Origin: Spirochaetales bacterium | Lineage (GTDB): Bacteria > Spirochaetota > Spirochaetia > UBA9216 | NCBI GenBank assembly: GCA_016342585.1 | Contig: JAEINK010000025.1 | Location: 1 to 64,000 of the forward strand | DNA: 64,000 nucleotides | Direction: 5' to 3' | Part shown: piece by piece, positions 7,771 to 16,474 of the stretch | Numbering within the stretch: position 1 is the first letter of the stretch | Layout: each line of letters starts with the position of its first letter | Notes under the pieces: model-generated | Databases searched by the model: none | The model's input: only the letters and a program-made list of their open reading frames with translations | Told to the model about the DNA's origin: nothing | Program-made: the position numbers and the translations under genes

Positions 7771-9030
7771 CTATATTTCATCAACAATTTCATTTATCAG
7801 GTAATCATCCAGAGAAACATCATCCATTGAATTGATTTTGGATTGAATCCCTTGCCATATCTTAATGAAATAGTCACTTGTATCCGGTGGATCTTCGGTT
7901 TTTCCCGCGAGACATCCAAGAATATCCCTGAATGTAATGGACTCCAACGGTCTTGCCGGGACCAGAGCCCACTCATCCTTTCCAACCGTGCGAAGAAGAT
8001 CACAATCCACAAACAGGGCCGTGAAAGTACTTACATCATCTAAAGATATCCCGAATTTATCCGAAATAAGTTTTTTCCCTGGAGGCTTTTCCCCCTTTCT
8101 AAAGGCTGAAGCGACCATGATAAAAATCTGAAGGCCTAAGGAGAAACGTTGTGCGGGAGTCTGATCATGAAAGGTGTGAACTGACCATGGTTTAGCCCTG
8201 AATTGAAGGCAGTATGTCAGCTCTGCTGAAGCAAGAATAATTACCCATATAATATTCAGCCAGAAGAGAAAAATGGGGATTAAAGCAAGAGAACCATACA
8301 TGACCGAAGCCCTCAGCATGAAACTTGAGCCTTCTACAAAGGCTTTCTTAGCCAATTCAAAAAAAATCACACCACCAAGAGCGGAGAGAGCAGCATATTT
8401 CAAATCTACCTTTACCCCCGGTACAACGGCAATTAAAAGAAATATGCATATATACATGAAGAAAGTTGGCACAAAAATAACAACCAAAGACCAGAGGGTG
8501 CTCAATTCAGGAGGGAGTATACTTGTTAGAATACCCCTGCTGGCAAAGCTTGCCGCTATCAGCAGAGTTCCAAAGAGAAGGGAGGACATGTAGGTGGTAA
8601 ATCGGCCTATGAGGTTACCATTTCTTCTTACACCCCAGATAATATTAATATTCATGGTGATATTATCAATCAGGTTTATTGATGTCACGGCAAAGAGAAA
8701 AAACCCTACCGTTCCCAATGCCTGACTGTTATTTATAAACTGATCGATGAGATCCGAAAAGAAGTCCTGTCGTGTTGGAAGTAGAATATCTACGAGAAAC
8801 CTTTGAAGCTCAACGATGAGGCCCCCAAAAGAACCAAATGCTGTGAGAAGGGCGACTACGAAGGCTGAAAGGGGGACAACTGCCATAAGGGTGGAGTAGG
8901 AGAGACTGCCTGCTCTGGCGGCACAATGATCATTCTGAAATTCTGTGAAGGTTCTTATGCTTACTTGTCGTACCATAAGGAAGGTTTTATCTAACTTTTT
9001 TCTGAAAGCAGGTAAAAATTTATTATTCAT
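7771..9030 (-). CDS. YihY/BrkB family inner-membrane protein
   Basis: The 419-residue protein begins with the family pattern (FTEFQNDHCAARAGSLSYSTLMAVVP) and has about six hydrophobic segments between residues 45 and 285. The long C-terminal cytoplasmic tail (from about 290) is typical of the longer members, which were once misannotated as ribonuclease BN; the true function is unknown. TATAAT at 9042-9037 lies 6 nt upstream of the ATG with no Shine-Dalgarno sequence, suggesting a leaderless message. The gene is monocistronic and converges on the zinc-ribbon gene. Confidence 0.9.
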   Translation of the reverse strand: MNNKFLPAFRKKLDKTFLMVRQVSIRTFTEFQNDHCAARAGSLSYSTLMAVVPLSAFVVALLTAFGSFGGLIVELQRFLVDILLPTRQDFFSDLIDQFINNSQALGTVGFFLFAVTSINLIDNITMNINIIWGVRRNGNLIGRFTTYMSSLLFGTLLIAASFASRGILTSILPPELSTLWSLVVIFVPTFFMYICIFLLIAVVPGVKVDLKYAALSALGGVIFFELAKKAFVEGSSFMLRASVMYGSLALIPIFLFWLNIIWVIILASAELTYCLQFRAKPWSVHTFHDQTPAQRFSLGLQIFIMVASAFRKGEKPPGKKLISDKFGISLDDVSTFTALFVDCDLLRTVGKDEWALVPARPLESITFRDILGCLAGKTEDPPDTSDYFIKIWQGIQSKINSMDDVSLDDYLINEIVDEI

Positions 9031-9036
9031 AATCTA

Positions 9037-9064
9037 ATTATATTAAAAATATAAATCTTGAGAA
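9037..9064 (-). promoter_or_regulatory. Predicted leaderless promoter of the BrkB-family gene
   Basis: On the minus strand TATAAT (9042-9037) is 6 nt before the ATG. TTCTCA (9064-9059) at a 16-nt spacing is a partial -35 match (four of six). Confidence 0.5.
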
Positions 9065-9179
9065 AGGGGGGGGAAGTAGGATGATCAATAGCGGAAAGCC
9101 TTCTCGCTGAGGATGGTAAAGATAGTATTGTTTCCTCATTGCTTGAAAAACATCCCTTAAACGCATAAACTCAAGGCCT

Positions 9180-10727
9180 ATGCATAATAAAACAGAAGGT
9201 CCTGCGGATATGGACAAAAATAACAGGAACCGGAAGGTTGGAAAAGTTCTTTTCGACCCTCAGGCATCGATTTATCTGGTAGGGATAAAGGGGACAGGAA
9301 TGACCGCCTTAGCGGAAATCCTCCACTCTCGTGGTATCAGTATCACCGGTTCGGATGTAGAAGAGGAATTTTATACCGATTCCATTCTAAAGGGATTAGG
9401 TATTCCATTTTTTTCCGGATTCACTCCAGAGAATATTAAAGATTTCAAAGATCGATCAAAGATAGATCTGATCATAAACTCTGCCGCCTACGATCCGAAA
9501 ACACATCCGGAGCTGCTTTTAGCCGCTGAGCTCGGGATTCCAATTATGGAGTATACCGAGGCTCTGGGTGAACTTTCCGATGGTATACCCTCAGGAGCTG
9601 TCTCGGGCGTTCATGGTAAGACGACTACCACCGCTCTTGCCGGTTCTCTTGTAAAAGCCCTGGGACTTCAGGGGACAGTCCTGGCCGGTTCCGGAGTGGC
9701 TGGTTTCGGGAATCGATCAACCCTGATTCAGGGGAACGAATTCTTTCTGGCAGAGACCTGCGAATACCGCAGGCATTTTTTGCGGTTTCATCCGGATCAT
9801 ATCATTCTTACCAGTATAGAACCTGATCATTTAGATTATTTTAAAGGCTATGATGATATTTTTTCAGCTTTCATGGAGTTTATTGCTCTTCTCCCCAAGG
9901 GGGGAAGTTTAATCTACTGTGCTGATGAAGAGGGGGCTTCGGAGGCTGCTCGAAAAACCGAACATATGAGACCGGATGTTTTCCTCATCCCTTACGGTAT
10001 AAACTGTGATGGACCTTTCAGAATAGTGAACACCAAGCTTTTACCCGGTGAAAATCGGTTTTCTCTGGCCGGTTGGGAGGCTGAGTTCTCCTTACGTGTG
10101 CCTGGAAAACATACCGTTTTAAATGCTGCGGCTGCTCTGGCCCTTGTTTCAAGATTGGCTGGATTTTCTGAAGGGATTCCTGATCGGATACAGGTCGAGG
10201 CCCTTAAACAGGGGATTGCCAGCTTCGCAGGCAGCCGTAGAAGGAGTGAAATCCTTGGAGAATCCAGGGGTATCCTTTTTATGGATGATTACGCCCATCA
10301 CCCTTCGGCAATTATTACTACTCTGAAGGGGTTAAAAGAGTTTTATCCCGACAGGAGGCTGGTTGTCGATTTTATGAGTCATACCTACTCCAGAACCGCA
10401 GGACTTTTTAAAGAGTTTTGCCGGGCATTCAAAGATGCCGATGTCCTGATTCTTCACAAGATATATGGTTCTGCCAGGGAAAAAGAGGGTGCTGCCGGCA
10501 GTAAGGTCTCCGGAATGAGTCTTTTCGAAGGGGTGAGAGAGGACTGGATGAGGCATGGGAAGAGACCTGGAGAAAAAGATATCTGTTATTTTCATGAGAT
10601 CGAAGAATCCCGGGAGTTTCTGTCTGCACTTTTGCAACCTGGAGATCTTTTCTTAACCATGGGGGCCGGTAATAACTGGACGATGGGACGGGATCTATAC
10701 AATCAAAATTTGGGAGAAAAATATTGA
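9180..10727 (+). CDS. murC: UDP-N-acetylmuramate-L-alanine ligase (MurC)
   Basis: This ligase adds the first amino acid of the peptidoglycan stem peptide to UDP-MurNAc in the cytoplasm. Visible Mur motifs are the Rossmann loop GIKGTGMTALAEIL, the ATP-binding GVHGKTTTT, AETCEYRRHFLRF, SIEPDHLDYF and DDYAHHPSAI. The CEYRRHFL segment resembles MurC of Firmicutes more than Mpl ligases, so MurC is preferred; Mpl is the main alternative. At 515 residues it is slightly longer than the usual 450-480. The ATG at 9180 sits 8 nt after a weak TAAACT -10. A second ATG at 9210, preceded by AGAAGG, is an alternative start that would remove ten residues. The stop overlaps yicC by 4 bp. Confidence 0.88.
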   Translation: MHNKTEGPADMDKNNRNRKVGKVLFDPQASIYLVGIKGTGMTALAEILHSRGISITGSDVEEEFYTDSILKGLGIPFFSGFTPENIKDFKDRSKIDLIINSAAYDPKTHPELLLAAELGIPIMEYTEALGELSDGIPSGAVSGVHGKTTTTALAGSLVKALGLQGTVLAGSGVAGFGNRSTLIQGNEFFLAETCEYRRHFLRFHPDHIILTSIEPDHLDYFKGYDDIFSAFMEFIALLPKGGSLIYCADEEGASEAARKTEHMRPDVFLIPYGINCDGPFRIVNTKLLPGENRFSLAGWEAEFSLRVPGKHTVLNAAAALALVSRLAGFSEGIPDRIQVEALKQGIASFAGSRRRSEILGESRGILFMDDYAHHPSAIITTLKGLKEFYPDRRLVVDFMSHTYSRTAGLFKEFCRAFKDADVLILHKIYGSAREKEGAAGSKVSGMSLFEGVREDWMRHGKRPGEKDICYFHEIEESREFLSALLQPGDLFLTMGAGNNWTMGRDLYNQNLGEKY

Positions 10728-11590
10728 AAAGCATGACCGGTTTCGGATATACCGAATATAATGATGAAAAAATGAATCTTACCCTGGAATTGAAATCCTA
10801 CAATAATCGATACCTGGATGTTTATGTGAATATACCCCCCTTCCTTTCCCCCCTTGAACCGGGGATCCGGGCGTTTTTAAACCGCAAGGTGGGAAGGGGA
10901 AAAGTTGAATGTGTGGTCAGACTGAAAGAGCTTGAGGAGGACATGCTTGTCACCATCGACAAGGGGGTCGCTGCCGGATACATTCAAGCCCTCAAAAGTC
11001 TTAAGGAGAGTACCGGGATTGACGGAGAGATAGAGCTTTCCCACCTGCTTCAGATGAACGGGATCTTAAAGACCAGTAAGAATCGCGATTTGGACAGGTA
11101 TGAAAAGATCATAAACCAGAAACTGGAAGAGGCTTTTCAGGAATTTGAGGAGTCAAAGATCCAGGAAGGGACGATTACCGAGGCCGACCTTGTATCATCC
11201 CTTGACATTCTGGAAGATCGGGCTGCCCACTTTGAAAGCCGGGCTTGCGAGATGGAAGAGGAGATCAAGAAAAATATCAGGGAAAGATTTGAAAAACTGC
11301 TGGAAGAACGTTATGATGAAAACCGGGTTCTTGCCGAAACAGCCATCCTTTTAATGAAATACAGCATAAATGAAGAGATTGTCCGGTTGAAGGGGCATCT
11401 CTCCTCCTTTCGGGAGGGGATGAAAGAGGATAAACCTATAGGGAAGAAGTTAGATTTTCTCTGTCAGGAGATAGGTCGGGAGATAAATACAATCGGCTCG
11501 AAATCCAGTCAGAATGATGTGATACAGGCTGTGGTAGACTCAAAAGACAACCTTGAAAGGATCCGGGAACAGCTCAGGAATCTTGAATAG
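10724..11590 (+). CDS. yicC: YicC family protein (putative endoribonuclease)
   Basis: The 288-residue protein starts KSMTGFGYTEY and ends with the DUF1732 region (GKKLDFLCQEIGREINTIGSKS), both diagnostic of the YicC family, whose members have been reported to act as endoribonucleases on small RNA or mRNA. The N-terminal motif is conserved, so the TTG at 10724 is taken as start. It overlaps the murC stop as TTGA and follows a purine-rich GGGAGAAAA, implying coupled translation. The central part (about 90-210) is a long helical region. Placement next to the kinase-rpoZ-miaA genes fits a nucleic-acid housekeeping operon. Confidence 0.9.
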   Translation: MKSMTGFGYTEYNDEKMNLTLELKSYNNRYLDVYVNIPPFLSPLEPGIRAFLNRKVGRGKVECVVRLKELEEDMLVTIDKGVAAGYIQALKSLKESTGIDGEIELSHLLQMNGILKTSKNRDLDRYEKIINQKLEEAFQEFEESKIQEGTITEADLVSSLDILEDRAAHFESRACEMEEEIKKNIRERFEKLLEERYDENRVLAETAILLMKYSINEEIVRLKGHLSSFREGMKEDKPIGKKLDFLCQEIGREINTIGSKSSQNDVIQAVVDSKDNLERIREQLRNLE

Positions 11591-11626
11591 TTCCATTGAT
11601 TTTAGATGAAATTAAAGGAGAGAGGA

Positions 11627-12151
11627 TTGAAGAAAGGATTAAAAATCGCAATTTCCGGTCGAAGCGGATGCGGAAATACAACTGTTAGTACAATGATTGC
11701 CGATGCACTTGATTACAGGCTTATAAATTATACTTTTCATACCCTGGCCGATGAGATGGAGATTCCTTTTAAGGAACTCTGCCGGCTGGCGGAGAATGAT
11801 CCCCAGTACGATTATAAGGTTGATGAACGTCAGATCGCCATGACCGAAGGGGGCGACTGTGTTCTTGGTAGCCGTCTTGCCATCTGGCTTTGCAAGGATG
11901 CTGATCTCAAAGTTTTCCTTACCGCCTCCCCGGAGGTTCGCTCCGGTCGAATCAAAAAAAGAGAAGGCGGGTCGGTTGAAACGGTAATAGAGGAGACCAG
12001 GGCTCGGGATGAGCGGGATCACAAGCGGTATTTAAAACTCTATGACATTGATAATGAGAAATTTAACTTCGCCGATCTCGTGATTGATACAGAGAAGTAT
12101 ACTCCTGAAGAGATCCGGGATTTGATTATAAAACACGCCGAAAAGGTGTGA
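11627..12151 (+). CDS. Cytidylate kinase-like protein
   Basis: The 174-residue protein has an N-terminal nucleotide-binding loop GRSGCGNTTVS, a central DERQ segment, GSRLAIW, FLTASPEVRSGRIKKREGG and a C-terminal DLVIDTEKYTPEEI strand, matching the short cytidylate-kinase-like family that phosphorylates CMP/dCMP. The P-loop Lys is replaced by Asn, which is also seen in this branch (archaeal-type and Cytidylate_kin2 proteins), so loss of activity need not follow. AAAGGAG at 11614-11620 stands 6 nt before a TTG at 11627, which is preferred over an upstream in-frame ATG at 11606. It lies 36 bp after yicC. Confidence 0.82.
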   Translation: MKKGLKIAISGRSGCGNTTVSTMIADALDYRLINYTFHTLADEMEIPFKELCRLAENDPQYDYKVDERQIAMTEGGDCVLGSRLAIWLCKDADLKVFLTASPEVRSGRIKKREGGSVETVIEETRARDERDHKRYLKLYDIDNEKFNFADLVIDTEKYTPEEIRDLIIKHAEKV

Positions 12152-12283
12152 GCTTTCCCTGGAACAAGGATGTCCATACTTTGTGGATATAATTGTTCGT
12201 TTTTCCCACGGTATATACAAAAGAAGTATAAACTGATATACTACAATACTGTTGTATATATTTTAGATTAGGAGAGGTGATTA

Positions 12284-12475
12284 ATGCCCATACCTTTAGA
12301 TTTACTTGTTGATCAGGATTGTAATGTTTATGAGCTGACTATGGCTATGATCAGGCGGGCCATGCAAATCACTATAACCGGTGATGCGGATATGGAAGCG
12401 GAAAATGAAAAAGTTGTTTCCACTGCCATTACCCAGATTTTAACCAAGAAGGTTGAATACAAAAACGAATCCTAA
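12284..12475 (+). CDS. rpoZ: RNA polymerase omega subunit
   Basis: The 63-residue protein starts MPIPLDLLVDQDCNVYELTMAMIRRA, which fits a short omega subunit, and has the helical ENEKVVSTAITQIL segment. Omega assists assembly of RNA polymerase around the beta-prime subunit. A strong ribosome-binding site AGGAGAGGTGA precedes the ATG. The 132-bp gap before it is AT-rich, with TATAAT at 12188-12193 and TATACT at 12237-12242 but no convincing -35 for either, so a gene-specific promoter is possible but not shown. The last 23 bp overlap the start of miaA. Confidence 0.88.
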   Translation: MPIPLDLLVDQDCNVYELTMAMIRRAMQITITGDADMEAENEKVVSTAITQILTKKVEYKNES

Positions 12476-13382
12476 AGTTATCCTCCTGTTCGGGCCTACG
12501 GGGGTAGGTAAGACTGACCTGGTAGACAGTCTGTTTTCCGGCAGGGGGGAGATTATCAGTGCTGATTCCATGCAAGTTTATAAATATATGGATATTGGCA
12601 CTGCGAAACCTTCCCGGGAACTTCTCGGAAGGCTCCCGCACCATCTTATCGATATTATTGATCCTAAAGAACAGTTTCATACCGGTGAATTCACCCGAAG
12701 AAGTGAAACGTTAATATCTGACATCTCTTCAAGGGACCTTGTTCCGGTTATATCTGGTGGAACAGGCTTCTATTATAAAAATTTTCTTTTCGGTATGCCC
12801 GGTACCCCGATAGCGGATTTAAAAATCCGCGAGGAGTTGGTTGAACAGCTGCGGTGTGAAGGACTCGGCCCCCTCTATGATGAACTCTCCCTCATTGATC
12901 CCCCTACGGCGGATAGAGTGGCCCCGGCGGATAGTTACAGGATCCTTCGTGCCCTGGAGGTTTATAGAACTTCGGGGAAACCACTTTCCTCCTATCCTCC
13001 TCGCGTCAAAATCCGTGAAGATCTGGAGCTTCTGATAATCGGTCTTGATCGGGAAAGGCGTGAACTCTATGAACGGATAGATCTCCGGGTTGAGATCATG
13101 TGGGAGAGGGGACTGGTTTCGGAGTTCAGGGCTCTTCATGATAAAGGATACAGGACCGATGATCCGGGGATGCAGGGGATTGGTTATGGAGAGTTTTTCA
13201 GGATGCTTCGGGAGCCCTGCCTCTCTCTGGATGGCGTAAAAAAGCTTATTCAGCAGAACTCCCGTCGATATGCAAAGCGTCAGCTTACCTTTTTCAGAAA
13301 AATCCCGGGAGTCAAATGGTTTCATCCTGAAAAGGATCAGGATGAAATCTCACGCACAGTGGAAGCGTTTTTATCAGCTTAA
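12453..13382 (+). CDS. miaA: tRNA dimethylallyltransferase (MiaA)
   Basis: The enzyme isopentenylates A37 of tRNAs that read codons starting with U. Motifs are the P-loop LLFGPTGVGKTDL, SADSMQVYKYMDIGTAKPS, HHLIDIIDP, SGGTGFYYKNFLFG and the C-terminal QGIGYGEF and NSRRYAKRQLTFFR. The length of 309 is normal. The start is TTG at 12453, because no ATG or GTG lies before the P-loop strand. AAGAAGG lies directly against it, and the gene overlaps rpoZ by 23 bp, so translation probably depends on ribosomes finishing rpoZ. It ends the plus-strand run and converges on the minus-strand genes 23 bp later. Confidence 0.95.
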   Translation: MNTKTNPKVILLFGPTGVGKTDLVDSLFSGRGEIISADSMQVYKYMDIGTAKPSRELLGRLPHHLIDIIDPKEQFHTGEFTRRSETLISDISSRDLVPVISGGTGFYYKNFLFGMPGTPIADLKIREELVEQLRCEGLGPLYDELSLIDPPTADRVAPADSYRILRALEVYRTSGKPLSSYPPRVKIREDLELLIIGLDRERRELYERIDLRVEIMWERGLVSEFRALHDKGYRTDDPGMQGIGYGEFFRMLREPCLSLDGVKKLIQQNSRRYAKRQLTFFRKIPGVKWFHPEKDQDEISRTVEAFLSA

Positions 13383-13405
13383 AACAGCCCCTTTACCCCC
13401 TGAAA

Positions 13406-14866
13406 TCAATGCGGTGCATCGAGTTTAAGATTCTGAATCTCTTTTAGTTCGGAGATCATCCAGGCATCTCTTTTTATGACCAATTTAAGCTCTTCGGTAA
13501 TGGCCCTTCCTATGATAATGGGGTCTGCTTTTTCTTCTGAGGGTTCTATACCTTCCGGATAGGCTGAGGTCCACTCCTCATAGGTGACGCGGAAACTATC
13601 TTCTGTAAGGCGTTGAACATTAAGGTTTCGTATCCCATAGAGCTGCTCTCCCACATCAAGTCTCAGGTCAGGCCTCGTATTTACCCACTCTTCGGCATTG
13701 ATGTATGGATTTACCATCTCATAACCCATCCGGATTCTGGAGATAGCGTAGAGATTACTGACCATATCGACCCGTCTTTTACCCGCCTTATTTGTCTCAC
13801 AATCATCCACAATTTCAACATCTAGTTCATTAATCGCCCGATAGAAACCGGTGACTACATCCTCCTGGGGCCAACCCCGGGTCATGGGAGGTGCCAATAC
13901 TCCCGAAAGGATCGTATAGATAATACCAATGATAAGTCCCGCCGTTACCACGGAAACCAGTAACAGGCTGCCTTTCCTGCGAAAGAATCTTTTTCCCGAG
14001 TATTGGGCCTGTTGCCGCCTGTAGATTTTCTGAGCACCCTCTCTTATTAAAGCGGCGGTCTCTTCCGTAAGAATGGTTTTAAAGCTCTGATTTGAATACA
14101 GGTTTATAAAGAGGGTCTGCAACTCCCTGCGATCCACTTTGGAAGGTTCTTTCAAACCTGTATGGATAGTTGCGGTGAATTCCTGATTTAACTCGGGAGT
14201 CGATATTTCCAGGGGTTCAAAAAATCCTCTTAAAATGTAGAGTTCTTTCTCCTCTCCCTCCAGAGGGAAGGGCGAGGAGCCCTTGTGGAGGATGTAAGCC
14301 AGGACAGACCAGCCAAAAACCAGGTTATCAATACCTGTGAGGGATGTATTGGAAAGGACCTCCTCCCATCGGGTGGATTCTCTCCCCTGTAACGTGAGTA
14401 CCCTGTTAAGAATTTCATCCGGAAGGAGAAGCACTTTACCAGCATCGGTGAAAAATGTACCAACGGCACTGAATTTTGAAAATGTACCGATTCCCCGATC
14501 GGGCTGGTTTGGATCATCAAGGAAAATCAGGGCTGCCAGGAGGAGGCGCAGGTGATCCTCGTTGAAGGTGTTTGTATTAAGGAGTTCAAAGAGGGAGAGT
14601 CCGGAAAGCGCAGGCCCGGTAAGGTAGCTTGTACCATCACTCTCCTTCAGCCCCGAGATTTTCCAAACCTCGGATTCAATTTTATCAAATCCGGGTGTGT
14701 CGGGGGGGGAAATAAGGATCCCATGAAATCCCGGCTTATGAACCCCTTTCAGGTCCTGTGGTTTAATAGCCCCCGGGAGGGATAATCCTGAAAGCTTTTC
14801 TTTAGTAATTGATCCTTCCCGTTTATCCTGGGGGATAGTTGTCCATATTGTCTGTTCACTCTTCAT
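13406..14866 (-). CDS. Membrane protein with a degenerate protein-kinase-like cytoplasmic domain
   Basis: I do not recognise a named family. Residues about 85-245 read like the C-lobe of a Hanks-type kinase: a helix pair ending in AALIFLDD, then FTDAGKVLLLPDE where kinases have the catalytic-loop strands, DNLVFGWSVLAYILHKGSSPFP resembling the helix-F segment of kinases, and a final helix FTATIHTGLKEP. No Gly-rich loop, VAIK lysine, HRD or DFG is visible, so it would be catalytically dead. One transmembrane segment (about 300-326) leads to a roughly 160-residue exterior domain. Of two adjacent ATGs the one at 14866 is chosen, 6 nt after GGAG. It overlaps amrA by 11 bp, implying coupling. The kinase likeness is inference. 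Confidence 0.72.
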   Translation of the reverse strand: MKSEQTIWTTIPQDKREGSITKEKLSGLSLPGAIKPQDLKGVHKPGFHGILISPPDTPGFDKIESEVWKISGLKESDGTSYLTGPALSGLSLFELLNTNTFNEDHLRLLLAALIFLDDPNQPDRGIGTFSKFSAVGTFFTDAGKVLLLPDEILNRVLTLQGRESTRWEEVLSNTSLTGIDNLVFGWSVLAYILHKGSSPFPLEGEEKELYILRGFFEPLEISTPELNQEFTATIHTGLKEPSKVDRRELQTLFINLYSNQSFKTILTEETAALIREGAQKIYRRQQAQYSGKRFFRRKGSLLLVSVVTAGLIIGIIYTILSGVLAPPMTRGWPQEDVVTGFYRAINELDVEIVDDCETNKAGKRRVDMVSNLYAISRIRMGYEMVNPYINAEEWVNTRPDLRLDVGEQLYGIRNLNVQRLTEDSFRVTYEEWTSAYPEGIEPSEEKADPIIIGRAITEELKLVIKRDAWMISELKEIQNLKLDAPH

Positions 14867-15416
14867 CATTTTCTCCAAAAACCAGGGCCGTAAAAAGTTC
14901 AATTTTTGTAGCAGGATCTCTCCAGGCGTCCCCCGGAAGGCCTGCCTTATAACATCCATGGGTTAGATACTCCTCCCTGTTCCAAGCCTGTTCAACAGGA
15001 ACCTGGGGGAGAAGGACACCGGAATGAAAGCCATTGGTGATAAATATACCGTGAGTCCCTGGCACAACATCCTCGGGACTCTCTGCCGGGTAGAGAGGGG
15101 AGAGGACCGAAATTTCGATGTCGATTTCATCCAATTCCTCTTTTGTGACAGGAGAGAATCTGGGATCACCAAAGGCGCTGGATTTCGCCATAGTCTCTAT
15201 GGTTTTATAGAGGGGGAGCCTTGCGACAATATGGCCGATACACCCCCTGAGCCTTCCCTTCAAATGAAGTGTTACAAAGGCTCCACAGTTTGTGGTCAGA
15301 ATGCCTGTAGGCTCGAGCAGAATCGGTTTCCTCTTCTCCAGGTAAGCTGTTATGATCTCGCGAGCGGATTCAAGCAGGATCTTTTTTTCTGACGGATTAA
15401 GGGAAAAATCACTCAT
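14856..15416 (-). CDS. amrA: AMMECR1-domain protein (AmmeMemoRadiSam system protein A)
   Basis: The 186-residue protein contains the AMMECR1 signature LRGCIGH at about 57-63 and the downstream FGDPRFSPVTKEELDEIDIE and HGIFITNGFHSGVLLPQVP segments. In bacteria the domain is usually encoded next to a MEMO-like protein (AmrB) and a radical SAM protein (AmrS). Here amrB lies directly upstream with a 4-bp ATGA overlap; no radical SAM gene is in this window. The biochemical role is unresolved. Downstream it overlaps the pseudokinase-like membrane protein gene, making a three-gene unit. Confidence 0.92.
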   Translation of the reverse strand: MSDFSLNPSEKKILLESAREIITAYLEKRKPILLEPTGILTTNCGAFVTLHLKGRLRGCIGHIVARLPLYKTIETMAKSSAFGDPRFSPVTKEELDEIDIEISVLSPLYPAESPEDVVPGTHGIFITNGFHSGVLLPQVPVEQAWNREEYLTHGCYKAGLPGDAWRDPATKIELFTALVFGENDEE

Positions 15417-16327
15417 CCTTCACTCTCCATTATCTTTTGATTTTTAGGATTCCTGAAAAGACCAAACCCGGCGTAGAATGTGCATTTATCCTCCCGCCCG
15501 GGGGATTCTACCAGGGCGGAAATCTCTGCCGCATTTGCTTTCCTCTCCTCTGTGTCGGGCCCCCAGGAGAGGATTCTCATATCCGGTTCTACCCCGCTAT
15601 ATTTCTTCTGCCAGTAGAGCCAGAATGCTGAGAGTAATTCAAGTCCACAGGGCCGGGGGAGACCCCCCTTTCGACTTTGCTTCCAGGACTCGGGATCGAA
15701 GGATGCATCCTCTTTTCTTGCAGATATTGCCGAAAGGAACTCTTCCGCCAGCGCCAGACTGCGTTCTCTCTGTAAAAAACCGGTAAGATTTGAGGTGATA
15801 ATAAATTTTGAGTCGGGGAAGAGCAGAAGAGCCTCTGCAAGACCCTTCTGAATAGCTCTTTTTTCGACATTTGCATAGATAGGGAGAACCGGTATATCCG
15901 GGAACAGATGAGAAACAAAGGGGAGCTGAACCTCTATCCCCGGCTCCTCCTGATAGGGAACATCCCAGGTAGAGAAAAACTTCTGTTTTTTAAGGAGCTG
16001 TATGGCTTCAAGATCGAAATTAATCCGGCCGATGGGTAATTCTATACCCTCGGCAGAGGAGAGGTAAAGCCCCGGTTCTGCTTCCCTGTGAAGAGGGGCC
16101 AGGATGATAATCCTCTCGGGAGGATTGTCTTTATCCAGATCTAAGGCCTTATAGGCCGCAGCCATGGGTATGCCGCAATAAGTATAGGCCGCATGGGGAG
16201 TTACAATATAGTCAGTAGATTCCACGGAGGCTGGTGCCTTGTTGAGCAGACTATCCAAAAGGGAGATAAGTTCATCTTTTTCCCCGGGATAGAAGAGGCC
16301 GTCCACGAGGGGCGATAGTTCATTCAT
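15413..16327 (-). CDS. amrB: MEMO1-like protein (AmmeMemoRadiSam system protein B)
   Basis: The 304-residue protein starts MNELSPLVDGLFYPG and contains YIVTPHAAYTYCGIPMAAAY, ILAPLHREAEPGLYLSS, a LPFVSHLFPDIPVLPI segment and SNLTGFLQRER. This is the MEMO family fold, related to extradiol dioxygenases. Two longer in-frame starts exist (16336 and 16363), but GATAAT at 16340-16335 lies 7 nt before the ATG at 16327 with TTGATC 17 nt further up, and the family usually begins near this Met. The stop overlaps the amrA start as ATGA. The metal-site His residues are only partly evident, as in other MEMO proteins. Confidence 0.88.
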   Translation of the reverse strand: MNELSPLVDGLFYPGEKDELISLLDSLLNKAPASVESTDYIVTPHAAYTYCGIPMAAAYKALDLDKDNPPERIIILAPLHREAEPGLYLSSAEGIELPIGRINFDLEAIQLLKKQKFFSTWDVPYQEEPGIEVQLPFVSHLFPDIPVLPIYANVEKRAIQKGLAEALLLFPDSKFIITSNLTGFLQRERSLALAEEFLSAISARKEDASFDPESWKQSRKGGLPRPCGLELLSAFWLYWQKKYSGVEPDMRILSWGPDTEERKANAAEISALVESPGREDKCTFYAGFGLFRNPKNQKIMESEG

Positions 16328-16334
16328 AAGCACC

Positions 16335-16363
16335 ATTATCGCCAATAGAGGGTATGTGATCAA
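16335..16363 (-). promoter_or_regulatory. Predicted leaderless promoter of amrBA and the kinase-like gene
   Basis: On the minus strand TTGATC (16363-16358), a 17-nt spacer and GATAAT (16340-16335) precede the ATG at 16327 by 7 nt. There is no Shine-Dalgarno sequence in the gap. Confidence 0.55.
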
Positions 16364-16474
16364 CAGTTGTTTCTTTTATTCGAGTCGGGTTTAGTCTCTA
16401 CCGACAAGCCTGGGATATCGGTCCTGTTGGGAGCAGGGAGGGGCAATTTATTTTCAACAATAAATCCGGGATTA

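Noticed and set aside
12152..12283. A defined promoter for rpoZ
   Set aside because: Several -10-like hexamers occur in this AT-rich gap, but none has a good -35 at 16-18 nt, so no feature is listed.
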